Shown one piece after another: positions 1 through 8,841 of a stretch of DNA of 64,000 nucleotides. The stretch's first letter is position 1, and every line of letters begins with the position of its first letter. The stretch lies in the NCBI GenBank assembly GCA_017439085.1, contig JAFRTU010000010.1:47312-111311 (forward strand), given 5' to 3'. Source of the stretch: Clostridia bacterium (GTDB lineage Bacteria > Bacillota > Clostridia > Christensenellales > Christensenellaceae). Under the pieces are notes generated by a model. The model searched no databases, was not told the DNA's origin, and was given only the letters and a program-made list of their open reading frames with translations. The position numbers and the translations under genes are program-made.

Positions 1-210
1 AATATCTGTCAGATCAGGTATCTCCGCAATTATGTTATAAAGATAGGAGATATCGGTCTTCTTCCTTGCATCTATGGATTTGCGGACCGTCCTTATGTCC
101 TTCAGATCCGAAGGGCCTATCTCGAGCCTCCGAGCCACCAGTTTCCTTAACGTTCCTGCTTCATCCTGCCTGACCGGCACGATGAGGTTACGAACTATAA
201 CGCTTTTCAT
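1..210 (-). CDS. FAD-dependent dehydrogenase (COG2509-like), N-terminal part
   Basis: Only the first 70 codons are in the window; the gene runs off the left edge. It starts with ATG at 210, six bases after the stop of cdaR, so it is probably the third gene of that operon. The visible part contains a KSIDARKK segment, which matches my memory of the N-terminal domain of the uncharacterised FAD-dependent dehydrogenases (COG2509) often found downstream of cdaR in Clostridia. The FAD-binding part is outside the window, so the call rests on this short match and on gene order. Confidence 0.7.
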   Translation of the reverse strand, partial: MKSVIVRNLIVPVRQDEAGTLRKLVARRLEIGPSDLKDIRTVRKSIDARKKTDISYLYNIIAEIPDLTDI

Positions 211-216
211 GACGCT

Positions 217-1509
217 TTATCCTATGGTCACGCTGACTGTAGTGATCTCAAGGCTGATCATGTCATTCTCTATGCCTGGGATGCTCTCTATCCTTACAGG
301 AAGGTTGTATGCACCCGGTCCGAGTCCGGTGAGATCTACGTAGACCGAGATATCTCCCCTCTTCAGCGCTTCCACGACCGTAGTAGGTCCGGTAACATGC
401 ACATCCGTATATTTATCACGCAGTATGGCATCATATCCGTTCTCGAGATTGACTTTCTTGATCTCTATATTCTCGAATACCTTGTCTCCGGCATTCTCCT
501 CTATCTGAACGTACAGCGTCACTTCATTGCCGGAGAGCGAACTGACTCCCGTAGGCAATTTTATCTGTGCAGTTATGAGTTTTCCCGAGCTTGCTCCTTG
601 CAGAGAGACAGGATATATGACTATGCTGTCAATAGTGCTCAGAGCTCCGACGTTTCCGATGAGCTCGAAAGTCTCGGGATCCGGGGTCAGGTTCTTCACA
701 GTATAGCCGTCCGCAACGTCCATGATCTGCCGTATCGATCCTTCAAGATCGAACTTGACGGTCTTCTTTGCAGAGACCTTTATGCTGGCTATGACCGAAG
801 GAATATCCTTTCCGGAACAGTTGACACTGACCTCAGAGTTGTTCTTGTCAAGAAGTCTCGGTTCATATGCCTGAACGCTGTTCTCCTTCAGCCCGTCTAT
901 GCTTATATCCACTACTGCATGGGTGACATTTGCAATGGAGCTCTCATTTCCCTTTATGGTGATCTGGTCATTCTCAAGCACAGGTTCTCCAACGTGGAGC
1001 CCTTCTGATGCTGTTCCTGACATGACATATGATACCGGGACCGTCTTTGAACTGTATTTCTCCGCTTTAACGATCACCGTTGCAGGAGTCTTTCTCTGAA
1101 CGGTCGCTCCGGAGATGGATACAGTGGTCTGTACCGTAAGTTCTGTCTCTCCGACACTGTTGATCTGGGAAAGATCCACAAATGCTCTCACCGTATTCAC
1201 GTTGATGCTCCTGTGGCTGTCCTGTCCTGCCTGTATGATGAGATCCACTTCCTTAGGGATTGAACCGGTATCGATTGTATAGCCCTGAGCAGTCATCTGT
1301 TCGATGCCGGTGATGCTTACGGGAACGGATTTTAATGTCATGGTCCTTACCGGGTTTTCGTCTGCTATGACATATGCCCAGATGAATATGGCAAAAACAA
1401 GAGAAATGATCTTGAGCCAGGTATCCTTCTTGAAGAAGTTCAGCAGGAATCTTCCCGTTACGGCAAATGTGCTCTTAAGTTTTGAAAAGAACGTAGTCTT
1501 ATTCTCCAT
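217..1509 (-). CDS. cdaR: CdaR (YbbR-domain) regulator of c-di-AMP cyclase
   Basis: This 430-residue protein is the membrane-anchored partner that modulates the c-di-AMP synthase CdaA. It has a short basic cytoplasmic N-terminus, one transmembrane segment at about residues 32-50, and then a long extracytoplasmic part made of repeated beta-rich YbbR domains. Several units show the family pattern of a hydrophobic strand followed by a Thr/Val-rich segment. It overlaps the end of cdaA by 11 bases, which implies translational coupling, and the flavoprotein gene follows closely. The cdaA-cdaR pair is typical of Bacillota. The family assignment is firm; the number of YbbR repeats (about four) is my estimate. 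Confidence 0.92.
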   Translation of the reverse strand: MENKTTFFSKLKSTFAVTGRFLLNFFKKDTWLKIISLVFAIFIWAYVIADENPVRTMTLKSVPVSITGIEQMTAQGYTIDTGSIPKEVDLIIQAGQDSHRSINVNTVRAFVDLSQINSVGETELTVQTTVSISGATVQRKTPATVIVKAEKYSSKTVPVSYVMSGTASEGLHVGEPVLENDQITIKGNESSIANVTHAVVDISIDGLKENSVQAYEPRLLDKNNSEVSVNCSGKDIPSVIASIKVSAKKTVKFDLEGSIRQIMDVADGYTVKNLTPDPETFELIGNVGALSTIDSIVIYPVSLQGASSGKLITAQIKLPTGVSSLSGNEVTLYVQIEENAGDKVFENIEIKKVNLENGYDAILRDKYTDVHVTGPTTVVEALKRGDISVYVDLTGLGPGAYNLPVRIESIPGIENDMISLEITTVSVTIG

Positions 1510-2341
1510 CTTTCTTCCATACCTTTCCCGCGATCTTCTTGCTGAGCCTTCCCTTTGTCACGTATATCTCCTCCAGGAGCTCATGAAGTTTCTTGATATC
1601 GAGATATCTGTCGAGCATTCCTTCATGTGCGAGAGATATGACTCCGTTTTCCTCGGAGACGATTATTATGTATGCATCCGAGACTTCTGATAGTCCGAGA
1701 CCTGCCCTGTGCCTCGTACCGAGTTCAGATGACAGATCCCTGTTGTCTGAAAGCGGAAGGAAACATCCTGCTGCGACTATCCTGTCTTTTCTTATTATCA
1801 TTGCTCCGTCATGAAGAGGAGCGTTATGGAAGAAGATGTTCTCTATAAGCTCGTTTGTGATGCTTGCATCGATGATCTGCCCTGTCTCTATCACGTCTGA
1901 GAGTCCGGTCTTGTTCTCGAAGACCATGAGAGCTCCGACCTTCTGCTTGGCCATGTTGAGGACTGCCTTCTCTATCTCTTCTATCTCCCTTGAATAATCC
2001 TTCTCCTCAGCTATGGAGAAGATGTTCAGGAAATTGTTCCTACCGACATGCTCAAGAGCTCTCCTGAGTTCAGGCTGGAACACTATGGCAATTATGAGGA
2101 GTCCTGATGAGATGAAGAGGTCAAGTACCCATGACATTGCAGAGAGTCCTATCATCTTGCATATCTGAGCCAGAATAATGAATATGCCGAGTCCTTTAAG
2201 GACCTGTGATGCTCTGGTCTTCCTTGTCAGAGACAACAGGAAATACAGTCCTGTAGCTACAAGCAGGATATCAATGGCATCCAGCAGTCTGAAATTCAGC
2301 TTGTTACTGAATATTTTTTCGATGATATCAGATATATTCAT
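1499..2341 (-). CDS. cdaA: diadenylate cyclase CdaA
   Basis: CdaA makes the second messenger c-di-AMP from two ATP at the membrane. The 280-residue protein has hydrophobic segments in the first 90 residues (roughly 22-40, 48-65 and 70-90), then the DAC catalytic domain. The two signature motifs are present: DGA at 178-180 and RHR at 210-212. Length fits the family. It is the first gene of the cdaA-cdaR unit. The sequence just before the ATG (ACGGAGA) places the GGAG unusually close to the start, so initiation may be modest. A c-di-AMP receptor gene (darA) lies elsewhere in this window, consistent with a working c-di-AMP system. Confidence 0.95.
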   Translation of the reverse strand: MNISDIIEKIFSNKLNFRLLDAIDILLVATGLYFLLSLTRKTRASQVLKGLGIFIILAQICKMIGLSAMSWVLDLFISSGLLIIAIVFQPELRRALEHVGRNNFLNIFSIAEEKDYSREIEEIEKAVLNMAKQKVGALMVFENKTGLSDVIETGQIIDASITNELIENIFFHNAPLHDGAMIIRKDRIVAAGCFLPLSDNRDLSSELGTRHRAGLGLSEVSDAYIIIVSEENGVISLAHEGMLDRYLDIKKLHELLEEIYVTKGRLSKKIAGKVWKKDGE

Positions 2342-2816
2342 TCTCCGTGACTCTTAAACCTCTAAAAAAAGCATCAGATACTATTCTATTTTCGTCATGT
2401 CCGAAAATCCATATATAAATTGTGAACTATGGCACTGATTCCCAATATTAGTTCATTTTTAATTGTATTCTCAGAGCCTTTCAATATCAAGTAATGCCTC
2501 CATGATGTGAGCCCTACAACTTATATTCCCATTTCATTTTCTATGATAATTATCATTTATTTTATATTATGTTTCTTTGAAATAATGGAAGAAGATAAGG
2601 CTCTTAGAGAATTGAAGGGAAGCAATGCGGATATGGCTGCTGAAAAACAGGATTCAAAAAGAATCATTATTGTGTTTGAAAAGGATGGTATAACAAATCG
2701 CCTGTTTATCTTTTCCAACGACAGAGAGAGTTCGATAGATTGGTTCCGTTCCCTTTCATATATAAGATACAAATGATCTCAGAAATATCGGATCACAGAC
2801 AGGTTTATATTCACGA
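2342..2816. other. AT-rich intergenic region without a convincing gene
   Basis: This gap separates the divergent cdaA and nagA genes and is clearly richer in A and T than its surroundings. Open frames exist on both strands around 2507-2776, but they lie antiparallel over the same bases, have no clear ribosome binding site, and give low-complexity products I cannot place. I see no tRNA, riboswitch or terminator. It must contain the cdaA promoter; no good -35/-10 pair stood out. It may also hold a decayed gene. Confidence 0.5.
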
Positions 2817-2845
2817 TTGTAATCGGTATCCTCAGATGTTATATT
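2817..2845 (+). promoter_or_regulatory. sigma-A promoter of nagA
   Basis: TTGTAA at 2817-2822 and TATATT at 2840-2845 are separated by 17 bases, giving a leader of about 55 bases before the nagA start. No operator palindrome was obvious. Confidence 0.6.
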
Positions 2846-2907
2846 TTCATTGAAGGAGATCTCTCTTTCAGATCAGTTAACAGTCAGCAAAAAGAAAGGA
2901 TCAGATC

Positions 2908-4038
2908 ATGTCAGTTATCAAGAATGCAAGGATCTTCAACGGCGAGGTCTTCACCCCGCTCACCGCAGTCAGATATGAAGGCGGCCTTATAAAAGAACTG
3001 TATACGGCCTATGACGGAGACGATGCCATAGACGCAAAAGGTGCCATTCTCTCTCCGGGATTCGTAGACACTCATATACACGGAAGTTTCGGCACGGACG
3101 TCTTAAAGCCCGGCGGGACGGATTACATTGCGGATCATTTCCCGTCTGTCGGTACCACCTCCTACTGTCCGACGAACGCAACGGACACGTTTGAGCATAT
3201 AAACGCTTTCCTCGGAGAAGTAAAGAAAGCCATGAAGAGGACCAACGGCACCAGAGTTCTCGGAGCCCATATCGAAGGACCGTTCTTCTCTGTTGCAAAC
3301 AGAGGCGCTCATGCGACCCATATGCTCCAGGATCCTACCATAGAGAACTATAAGAAGATGGTAGGAGAATATGATGATGCGGTGCTGAGAGTCTCCCTTG
3401 CTCCTGAAAAGACGGGAGGCATGGAACTCATAACCTACCTCGTAAACAGAGGAAAGTATGTATCAATCGCCCACACCGACTCCATGGCAAAGGATGTGGA
3501 GGAAGCCATCGGCAAAGGAGCAACGATCTCCACCCATACTTTCAACGGGTTCTTCCCGATGCATCACAGGCAGGAAAACGGCATAGCCGCAGTGCTTACA
3601 GATGACAGGATCATATGCGAATTCATACCTGATCTCCAACACATAAACAAATATGCTGCAAGGCTCATCCTGAGATCAAAGGGCTTTGAGAAGACATTCA
3701 TCTGCTCAGACGCTCTTGAGCCGGGCCAGATGGGCGACGGTATATATCAGCTTGCAGGCAGCAGGGTCACGGTGATCGACCATGTGGCAAGACTTGATGA
3801 CGGAAGGCTCGCAGGATCCACGATATGCCTGCTCGACGGTATCAGGAATCTCGTGAATATAATCGGCATACCTCTTGAGAAGGCTCTGAAGCTTGCGACC
3901 ATCAACCCCGCAAACTCTCTCGGTCTTACGGATATCGGCCGCATCAAGCCGGGAGCAAAGGCAGACTTCGTGCTCCTGAGCGACGATCTGGTACTGCAGA
4001 AGACCATAATCAGAGGTGTGGAAGAGTATTCGATCTGA
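2908..4038 (+). CDS. nagA: N-acetylglucosamine-6-phosphate deacetylase
   Basis: NagA removes the acetyl group from GlcNAc-6-phosphate, giving GlcN-6-phosphate for amino sugar catabolism and wall recycling. The 376-residue protein is an amidohydrolase-fold enzyme of normal length. Visible motifs are the metal-site DTHIHG near residue 54, the GAHIEGPF segment with its metal-binding Glu, IAHTDS, HTFNGFFPMHHR, and the catalytic Asp in CSDALEPG. The start has a good AAAGGA site 8 bases upstream. It stands alone, with no nagB next to it, and is convergent with pfkA across a strong hairpin. Confidence 0.95.
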   Translation: MSVIKNARIFNGEVFTPLTAVRYEGGLIKELYTAYDGDDAIDAKGAILSPGFVDTHIHGSFGTDVLKPGGTDYIADHFPSVGTTSYCPTNATDTFEHINAFLGEVKKAMKRTNGTRVLGAHIEGPFFSVANRGAHATHMLQDPTIENYKKMVGEYDDAVLRVSLAPEKTGGMELITYLVNRGKYVSIAHTDSMAKDVEEAIGKGATISTHTFNGFFPMHHRQENGIAAVLTDDRIICEFIPDLQHINKYAARLILRSKGFEKTFICSDALEPGQMGDGIYQLAGSRVTVIDHVARLDDGRLAGSTICLLDGIRNLVNIIGIPLEKALKLATINPANSLGLTDIGRIKPGAKADFVLLSDDLVLQKTIIRGVEEYSI

Positions 4039-4051
4039 GTTTATAAAGACG

Positions 4052-4090
4052 AAAAATAGACCTGCTTACTAAAAGTAAGCAGGTCTATTT
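4052..4090 (-). terminator. Intrinsic terminator of pfkA (may also serve nagA)
   Basis: A perfect 16-base-pair stem (4054-4069 with 4075-4090) has a 5-base loop. On the minus strand it is followed by a run of Ts, so it mainly ends the pfkA transcript. On the plus strand the T-run is short (ATTTG), so nagA termination would be weaker. Confidence 0.85.
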
Positions 4091-4106
4091 GATTGTCATC
4101 TCTTTA

Positions 4107-5069
4107 TCAGAAGTTCATCATGTTCAGATAGTCGTTGTAAAGCTCTGTATCGAATTTTTTCTTCCTTGAAAGAGCCTTGTCTATATCTTCGTCTATGATC
4201 TTGTTGTTTCTGATGCCGACTACTCTGCCTCCCTGTCCTTCATCCAGAAGCTCTACTGCTCTGACTCCGGTCCTCATTGCGAGTATCCTGTCGAACACCG
4301 TAGGCTCTCCGCCTCTCTGGGTATAACCTAGGATGTTGCTCTTAATGTCAAGTCCGGTACGGGCCTTTATGGCAGTAGCGATCTCTTCGCTGTCTCCAGC
4401 TCCTTCAGAAAGGACTATTATACTGACTTCTCTGTGATTCTTCTTCCTCTCAAGTATGTCTTCACAGACCTTGTCAAGATCGAACTTCACTTCTGGAACC
4501 AGGATGTAGTCGGCTTCTGAAGCGACTCCTACATGGAGCGCAACATCTCCGCAGTGCCTTCCCATGACCTCAACGACACAGATCCTGTCGTGGGAGAGCA
4601 TCGAGGTCCTGATCCTGTCTATCTCTCTTGCAGCAGTGCTGACTGCAGTGTCGAATCCGAGCGTGTAATCGGTATATGCTATGTCATTGTCTATGGTTCC
4701 GGGTATTCCGACCGCAGGAACTCCGAGGTGAGTAAGTGCTCTTGCTCCCTTGAAACTTCCGTCTCCGCCAATGACAATGAGTCCTTCGATCCCGAAATCC
4801 TCAAGTGTCTTTACGGCCTTTTTCTGTCCTTCCTCTGTCAGCATCTCAAGTGCTCTTGCGCTCTTAATGATGGTGCCGCCCTTATTTACTATATATTCCA
4901 CCTGCTGAGGAAGCAGTTCTGTCAGTTCTCCGTGAATGAGACCTGCATATCCCCTGATGATCCCGAAAACGGTCATTCCCTTGCTTGCTGCAGTACGCAC
5001 CACCGAATAGATGGCTGCGTTCATGACAGGGGTGTCTCCTCCGCTTGTTAATACTGCTATTCTTTTCAT
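4107..5069 (-). CDS. pfkA: ATP-dependent 6-phosphofructokinase
   Basis: PfkA phosphorylates fructose-6-phosphate to fructose-1,6-bisphosphate. The 320-residue protein has the family motifs: GGDGS with Gly at the position that marks ATP rather than pyrophosphate use, TIDND with the catalytic Asp, MGRHCGD, and QRGG near the C-terminus. Two departures are visible. The N-terminal nucleotide loop reads GGDTPVMN, where GGDxPGMN is usual, and the sugar-phosphate site reads GYTQRGG where many family members have GHxQRGG. It lies downstream of dnaE, a common Firmicutes order, but also has its own promoter in the gap. Confidence 0.94.
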   Translation of the reverse strand: MKRIAVLTSGGDTPVMNAAIYSVVRTAASKGMTVFGIIRGYAGLIHGELTELLPQQVEYIVNKGGTIIKSARALEMLTEEGQKKAVKTLEDFGIEGLIVIGGDGSFKGARALTHLGVPAVGIPGTIDNDIAYTDYTLGFDTAVSTAAREIDRIRTSMLSHDRICVVEVMGRHCGDVALHVGVASEADYILVPEVKFDLDKVCEDILERKKNHREVSIIVLSEGAGDSEEIATAIKARTGLDIKSNILGYTQRGGEPTVFDRILAMRTGVRAVELLDEGQGGRVVGIRNNKIIDEDIDKALSRKKKFDTELYNDYLNMMNF

Positions 5070-5133
5070 ATCGTTTCTCCAGTTTTATGCCTTTATCCGA
5101 AGATGCTGGCATGTTCCTTGTACAGGCGGTGTA

Positions 5134-5163
5134 ATTTTATCATAAAACAGTTTGTCTTTACAA
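5134..5163 (-). promoter_or_regulatory. Promoter of pfkA
   Basis: On the minus strand TTGTAA (5158-5163) and TAAAAT (5134-5139) are 18 bases apart, with TG one base before the -10 (extended -10). It lies just after the dnaE stop, so pfkA can be transcribed independently. Confidence 0.55.
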
Positions 5164-5190
5164 CCTGAAATGCCCTTAAGTACCTACTTT

Positions 5191-8100
5191 TCAGGATTTA
5201 TAGTATATCCTTACCCCATCGGGACCAAGCACTTCCCTGAGCTTTCCTATCACAGTCTCATCATACCTGGTCTTCTTGAGAGAGTAGTACTTTCCGGTGC
5301 TCTCAACTCTTACCTTTACCGGGAACCCCTCTTCAGAATTGACAGATGCCATTATCCCCATGAGTCTCTTCAGCTGTTCCCTGTCTTCGTCATTCATTAT
5401 AAGGAGCATGCCTTTCACTGCAGGGCCTGTTTCGATCTTCTGTTCCGTGAAAGGTCTTCTCTCCACCGGTGCACTGTACGGGAATACCCTGTCCAGCATG
5501 AGTTCGGTCTTGTCATCGGAGACGGTGATCCTCGCCCTTATCCTCACTATCGTGTCGGTTATGAGGGAGTCCCTGTTCTTCTCGTATACCTGCGGGAATA
5601 TGAGCATGTCCATTGTTCCGGTGAGGTCCTCGAAGACGGCATTTGCCATGAGCTGCTTGGTCCTTCTGGTGTTCCTGGTCTTGATCTCGGTGAACATCCC
5701 GGCAAGTTCAACGGTCATGCCTTCTGCCTCGTCTACGGTCTCGGGGTTGTCGGTCATCTCCTTTATCTTCTCAAGATCCCATTTCTCGTTTCTCAATTCC
5801 TCTTCATACTTCTCAAGAGGATGCCCGGAGAGATACATTCCTATCTTTTCCTTTTCGAGAGCCAGCTTTTCCCTGTCTGAATACTCCGGAAGATCCGGGT
5901 ATTCGACGTAGTCCTGTCTCTCCTCTTCTCCCATAAGGCTGAACAGGGACATCTGGTTCGTGTTCTTCCTCTTCTGTTCGGCCTGCAGTTTTTTGAGTAT
6001 GTCAGGATAGACGCTCATCATCTGGGACCTCTTTGCTCCGAATGAATCGAGTGCTCCGGAGAGTATGAGTGCTTCTATCTGGGTCTTGTTCAGTGTTGTG
6101 ATGTTCCTCTTGATGAACGAATGGAGATCTGTATATCTTCCGTTCTTCTCTCTTTCCTCTATCACTCCCTGGATGGAATCTCCTATGCTGGAAAGTGCTG
6201 AGAGTCCGTATCTTATGGACTGTCTGTCCTCCACCCTGAACTCCCTTCCGGACATGTTGATGTCAGGGGAGAGGATCCCTATGCCAAGTGCCTTGGCGCA
6301 GGATATATAGTGATACACCTTGTCAGAGGTGCCTATGAAACTGTTGGCTATGGCCGTCAGGAACTCTGCAGGATAGTAATACTTGAGATATGCGGTCTGA
6401 TATGTCACGAATGCATACGCGCATGCGTGGGACTTGTTGAATGCGTACTGCGCGAAGTCCATCATCTGGTCAAATACGCTCTGTGCCGTTTTTTCATCCA
6501 CTCCCCTCTTAAGAGCTCCGTCGACCTCCTCGTTTCCGTAAACGAATATCTGGCGTTCCTTTTCCATGACGTCCTTCTTCTTCTTCGCCATGGCGCGCCT
6601 GACCTCATCGCTCCTTGCAAGGGAATATCCCGCCATGTCCCTCACGATCTCCATTACCTGCTCCTGATATACCATGCATCCGTAGGTATCCTTCAGGATC
6701 TTCTCCAGCATCGGATGATCGTATCTGACCTTTGCGGGATCCTTCTTCGACTCGATATATTCAGGTATCTTGGCCATAGGACCCGGTCTGAACAGGGCTA
6801 TTCCCACCATTATGTCGCTCAGGGTCTCAGGCTTCATCCTCACCATGAGGAATCTCATGCCGTCGCTCTCCAGCTGGAACACTCCCTGTGTGTTGCCGGA
6901 GGAGATCATCTCATAGACGTTCCTGTCGGCAAAATCTATATGCTGGATATCTATGTCCTTCCCGTACTCATCCTTTATCATCTTCAGCGTGTCTCTGATG
7001 ACGGTAAGGGTCCTGAGGCCCAGAAAGTCCATCTTAAGGAGTCCCAGATCCTCGATGTTGTGCATGTTATACTGGGTCGTTATGCTCTCATCCTTCTTGT
7101 TAAGGACCAGAGGCGTATAGTCGGTTATGGGGTTTGCGGAGATGACGACTGCTGCAGCATGAGTAGAGCTCTGACGGGGCATGCCCTCTATCTTCATGGC
7201 AGTGTCGAGCCAGTTCTTTATGTCTTCCTTGGAATCGTATTCCGCTCTCAGCTGCGGTGAGTCCTCAAGGGCCTGCTCAAGGGTCTTCGTCATCTGGGGC
7301 ACCATCTTGGCCACTCTGTCGGCCTCTCCGACGGGTATCCCCATCACCCTGGCGACGTCTCTTACCACCTGCTTTGCCCCGAGGGTTCCGAAGGTGATGA
7401 GCTGTGCAACGTGGTCCTTGCCGTACTTCTCTCCCACATATTCGATGACTTCGCTCCTTCTCTCGATGCAGAAGTCCATGTCGATATCGGGCATGCTGAC
7501 TCTCTCGGGATTGAGGAATCTTTCGAAGAGGAGATTGTATTCCATGGGGTCGATATCGGTTATCTGAAGAGCATAAGCGACTATGCTTCCGGCGGCACTT
7601 CCCCTTCCCGGTCCGACCATTATCTTATGGTCCCTTGCGTATTTGACGTAATCCCAGACTATCAGGAAATAGTCAGTGAAGCCCATGTTGTTTATGGTGT
7701 TGAGCTCATAGTCCATCCTGTCAAGGAACTTCACGTATCCTTCGCCGTAACGCATCTTCATTCCGTCTTCCACGAGCTTGCGGAGATAACCGGTATTGTC
7801 ATATCCTTCCGGGAGCTCGTAGCGAGGCATCAGATGTATGCCCTGGACTATCTCGATATCGCATTTGTCAGCTATCTCGACAGTATTAGAGATAGCGTCG
7901 GGAACGTAGCTGAAGAGCTGTTCCATCTCTTCGGTGGATTTGATGTAGAACTCATCGGTCTCAAAAAGACCTCCCCCGTCCTCGAGAGTCCTTCCCATCT
8001 GAAGGCTCATGAGGATATCCTGGGCTCTTGCGTCTTCCTTGTTCACATAGTGGCTGTCGTTGGTGGCTATGAGTTTTATGTCGTGCTCTCTTGCCATGGA

Positions 8101-8664
8101 TATGAGAAGAGGTATGACCATCTTCTCTTCATTGATACCGTGGTCCTGCAGTTCGAGATAGAAATCGTCTCCGAATATCTCCTTCAGTCTCAGCGCCAGA
8201 GCCACCGCATCCTCCGTCCTTCCCTGCAAAAGGAGCTGCGGGATATCGCCTGCGATACATGCTGATGTGCAGATTATCCCCTCGTGATACTCTGCGAGGG
8301 TATCGTAGTCTATCCTCGGCTTATAGTAGTAGCCCTCAAGGAAACCTATGGAGCACAGTTTCATTAGGTTCCTGTAGCCCGTCCCGTTCTTGGCTATGAG
8401 TATGAGATGTCCGTATTCCCTGTTCTTCTGTGTCTTCTCGTGCAGATCGTTCACCGCATAGGCCTCAAACCCTATTATCGGCTTTATCCCCTGTCTTTTT
8501 GCGGCATTATAAAAATCTATGACACCGTACATGGCGCCATGATCCGTTATGGCTATAGCCTTCTGACCGAGGTCCTTAGCCTTCTTTATTATGTCATTTA
8601 TCCTTGCCGCTCCGTCCAGCAGGCTGTATTCACTGTGAACGTGAAGGTGAACGAAGTCTCCCAT
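5191..8664 (-). CDS. dnaE: DNA polymerase III alpha subunit, DnaE type
   Basis: This is the 1157-residue replicative polymerase subunit of the DnaE family. It opens with the PHP domain (HLHVHSEYSLLDGA) and carries the polymerase-site PDIDMDF motif in the palm. It ends with a helix-hairpin-helix region and an OB-fold with the KTRNTRRTKQLM segment typical of DnaE. The frame extends 29 codons further upstream, but I chose the ATG at 8664. The PHP motif starts right after it, an AGAGG site precedes it, and the upstream codons coincide with a promoter. A PolC-type polymerase would be expected elsewhere in the genome. Confidence 0.96.
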   Translation of the reverse strand: MGDFVHLHVHSEYSLLDGAARINDIIKKAKDLGQKAIAITDHGAMYGVIDFYNAAKRQGIKPIIGFEAYAVNDLHEKTQKNREYGHLILIAKNGTGYRNLMKLCSIGFLEGYYYKPRIDYDTLAEYHEGIICTSACIAGDIPQLLLQGRTEDAVALALRLKEIFGDDFYLELQDHGINEEKMVIPLLISMAREHDIKLIATNDSHYVNKEDARAQDILMSLQMGRTLEDGGGLFETDEFYIKSTEEMEQLFSYVPDAISNTVEIADKCDIEIVQGIHLMPRYELPEGYDNTGYLRKLVEDGMKMRYGEGYVKFLDRMDYELNTINNMGFTDYFLIVWDYVKYARDHKIMVGPGRGSAAGSIVAYALQITDIDPMEYNLLFERFLNPERVSMPDIDMDFCIERRSEVIEYVGEKYGKDHVAQLITFGTLGAKQVVRDVARVMGIPVGEADRVAKMVPQMTKTLEQALEDSPQLRAEYDSKEDIKNWLDTAMKIEGMPRQSSTHAAAVVISANPITDYTPLVLNKKDESITTQYNMHNIEDLGLLKMDFLGLRTLTVIRDTLKMIKDEYGKDIDIQHIDFADRNVYEMISSGNTQGVFQLESDGMRFLMVRMKPETLSDIMVGIALFRPGPMAKIPEYIESKKDPAKVRYDHPMLEKILKDTYGCMVYQEQVMEIVRDMAGYSLARSDEVRRAMAKKKKDVMEKERQIFVYGNEEVDGALKRGVDEKTAQSVFDQMMDFAQYAFNKSHACAYAFVTYQTAYLKYYYPAEFLTAIANSFIGTSDKVYHYISCAKALGIGILSPDINMSGREFRVEDRQSIRYGLSALSSIGDSIQGVIEEREKNGRYTDLHSFIKRNITTLNKTQIEALILSGALDSFGAKRSQMMSVYPDILKKLQAEQKRKNTNQMSLFSLMGEEERQDYVEYPDLPEYSDREKLALEKEKIGMYLSGHPLEKYEEELRNEKWDLEKIKEMTDNPETVDEAEGMTVELAGMFTEIKTRNTRRTKQLMANAVFEDLTGTMDMLIFPQVYEKNRDSLITDTIVRIRARITVSDDKTELMLDRVFPYSAPVERRPFTEQKIETGPAVKGMLLIMNDEDREQLKRLMGIMASVNSEEGFPVKVRVESTGKYYSLKKTRYDETVIGKLREVLGPDGVRIYYKS

Positions 8665-8698
8665 CTTCTGCCTCTTCTTCTTTAATATCTTATAGATA

Positions 8699-8728
8699 AT
8701 CATAGCAAATATATCAGCTCGAGTACAA
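8699..8728 (-). promoter_or_regulatory. Promoter of dnaE
   Basis: On the minus strand TTGTAC (8723-8728) and TATGAT (8699-8704) are 18 bases apart, with TGC directly before the -10. This supports the downstream start codon of dnaE at 8664. Confidence 0.55.
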
Positions 8729-8782
8729 ACGGAACCTTGCAGGTTTTTCACATCTTTCGCTCTCCGCTAATGGCTTCCGTAA

Positions 8783-8812
8783 TTGTAATGAATGGACTTA
8801 TGCTGATATAAT
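8783..8812 (+). promoter_or_regulatory. Promoter of the HAD-hprK unit
   Basis: TTGTAA (8783-8788) and a consensus TATAAT (8807-8812) are 18 bases apart, with TG one base before the -10. The leader to the HAD gene is about 25 bases. Confidence 0.6.
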
Positions 8813-8841
8813 TTAGCCATATCAGGAAAGGATCAGGAAAA

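Noticed and set aside
2507..2776. An 89-codon frame on plus and a 71-codon frame on minus in the AT-rich gap
   Set aside because: They occupy the same bases in antiparallel, lack ribosome binding sites, and give no recognisable protein.
6310..7260. Long plus-strand frames antisense to dnaE
   Set aside because: They lie wholly inside the DnaE coding sequence, have no start signals and no known domains.
8665..8751. Upstream extension of dnaE
   Set aside because: The extra 29 codons overlap a good promoter and precede the PHP motif; the ATG at 8664 has the better ribosome binding site.
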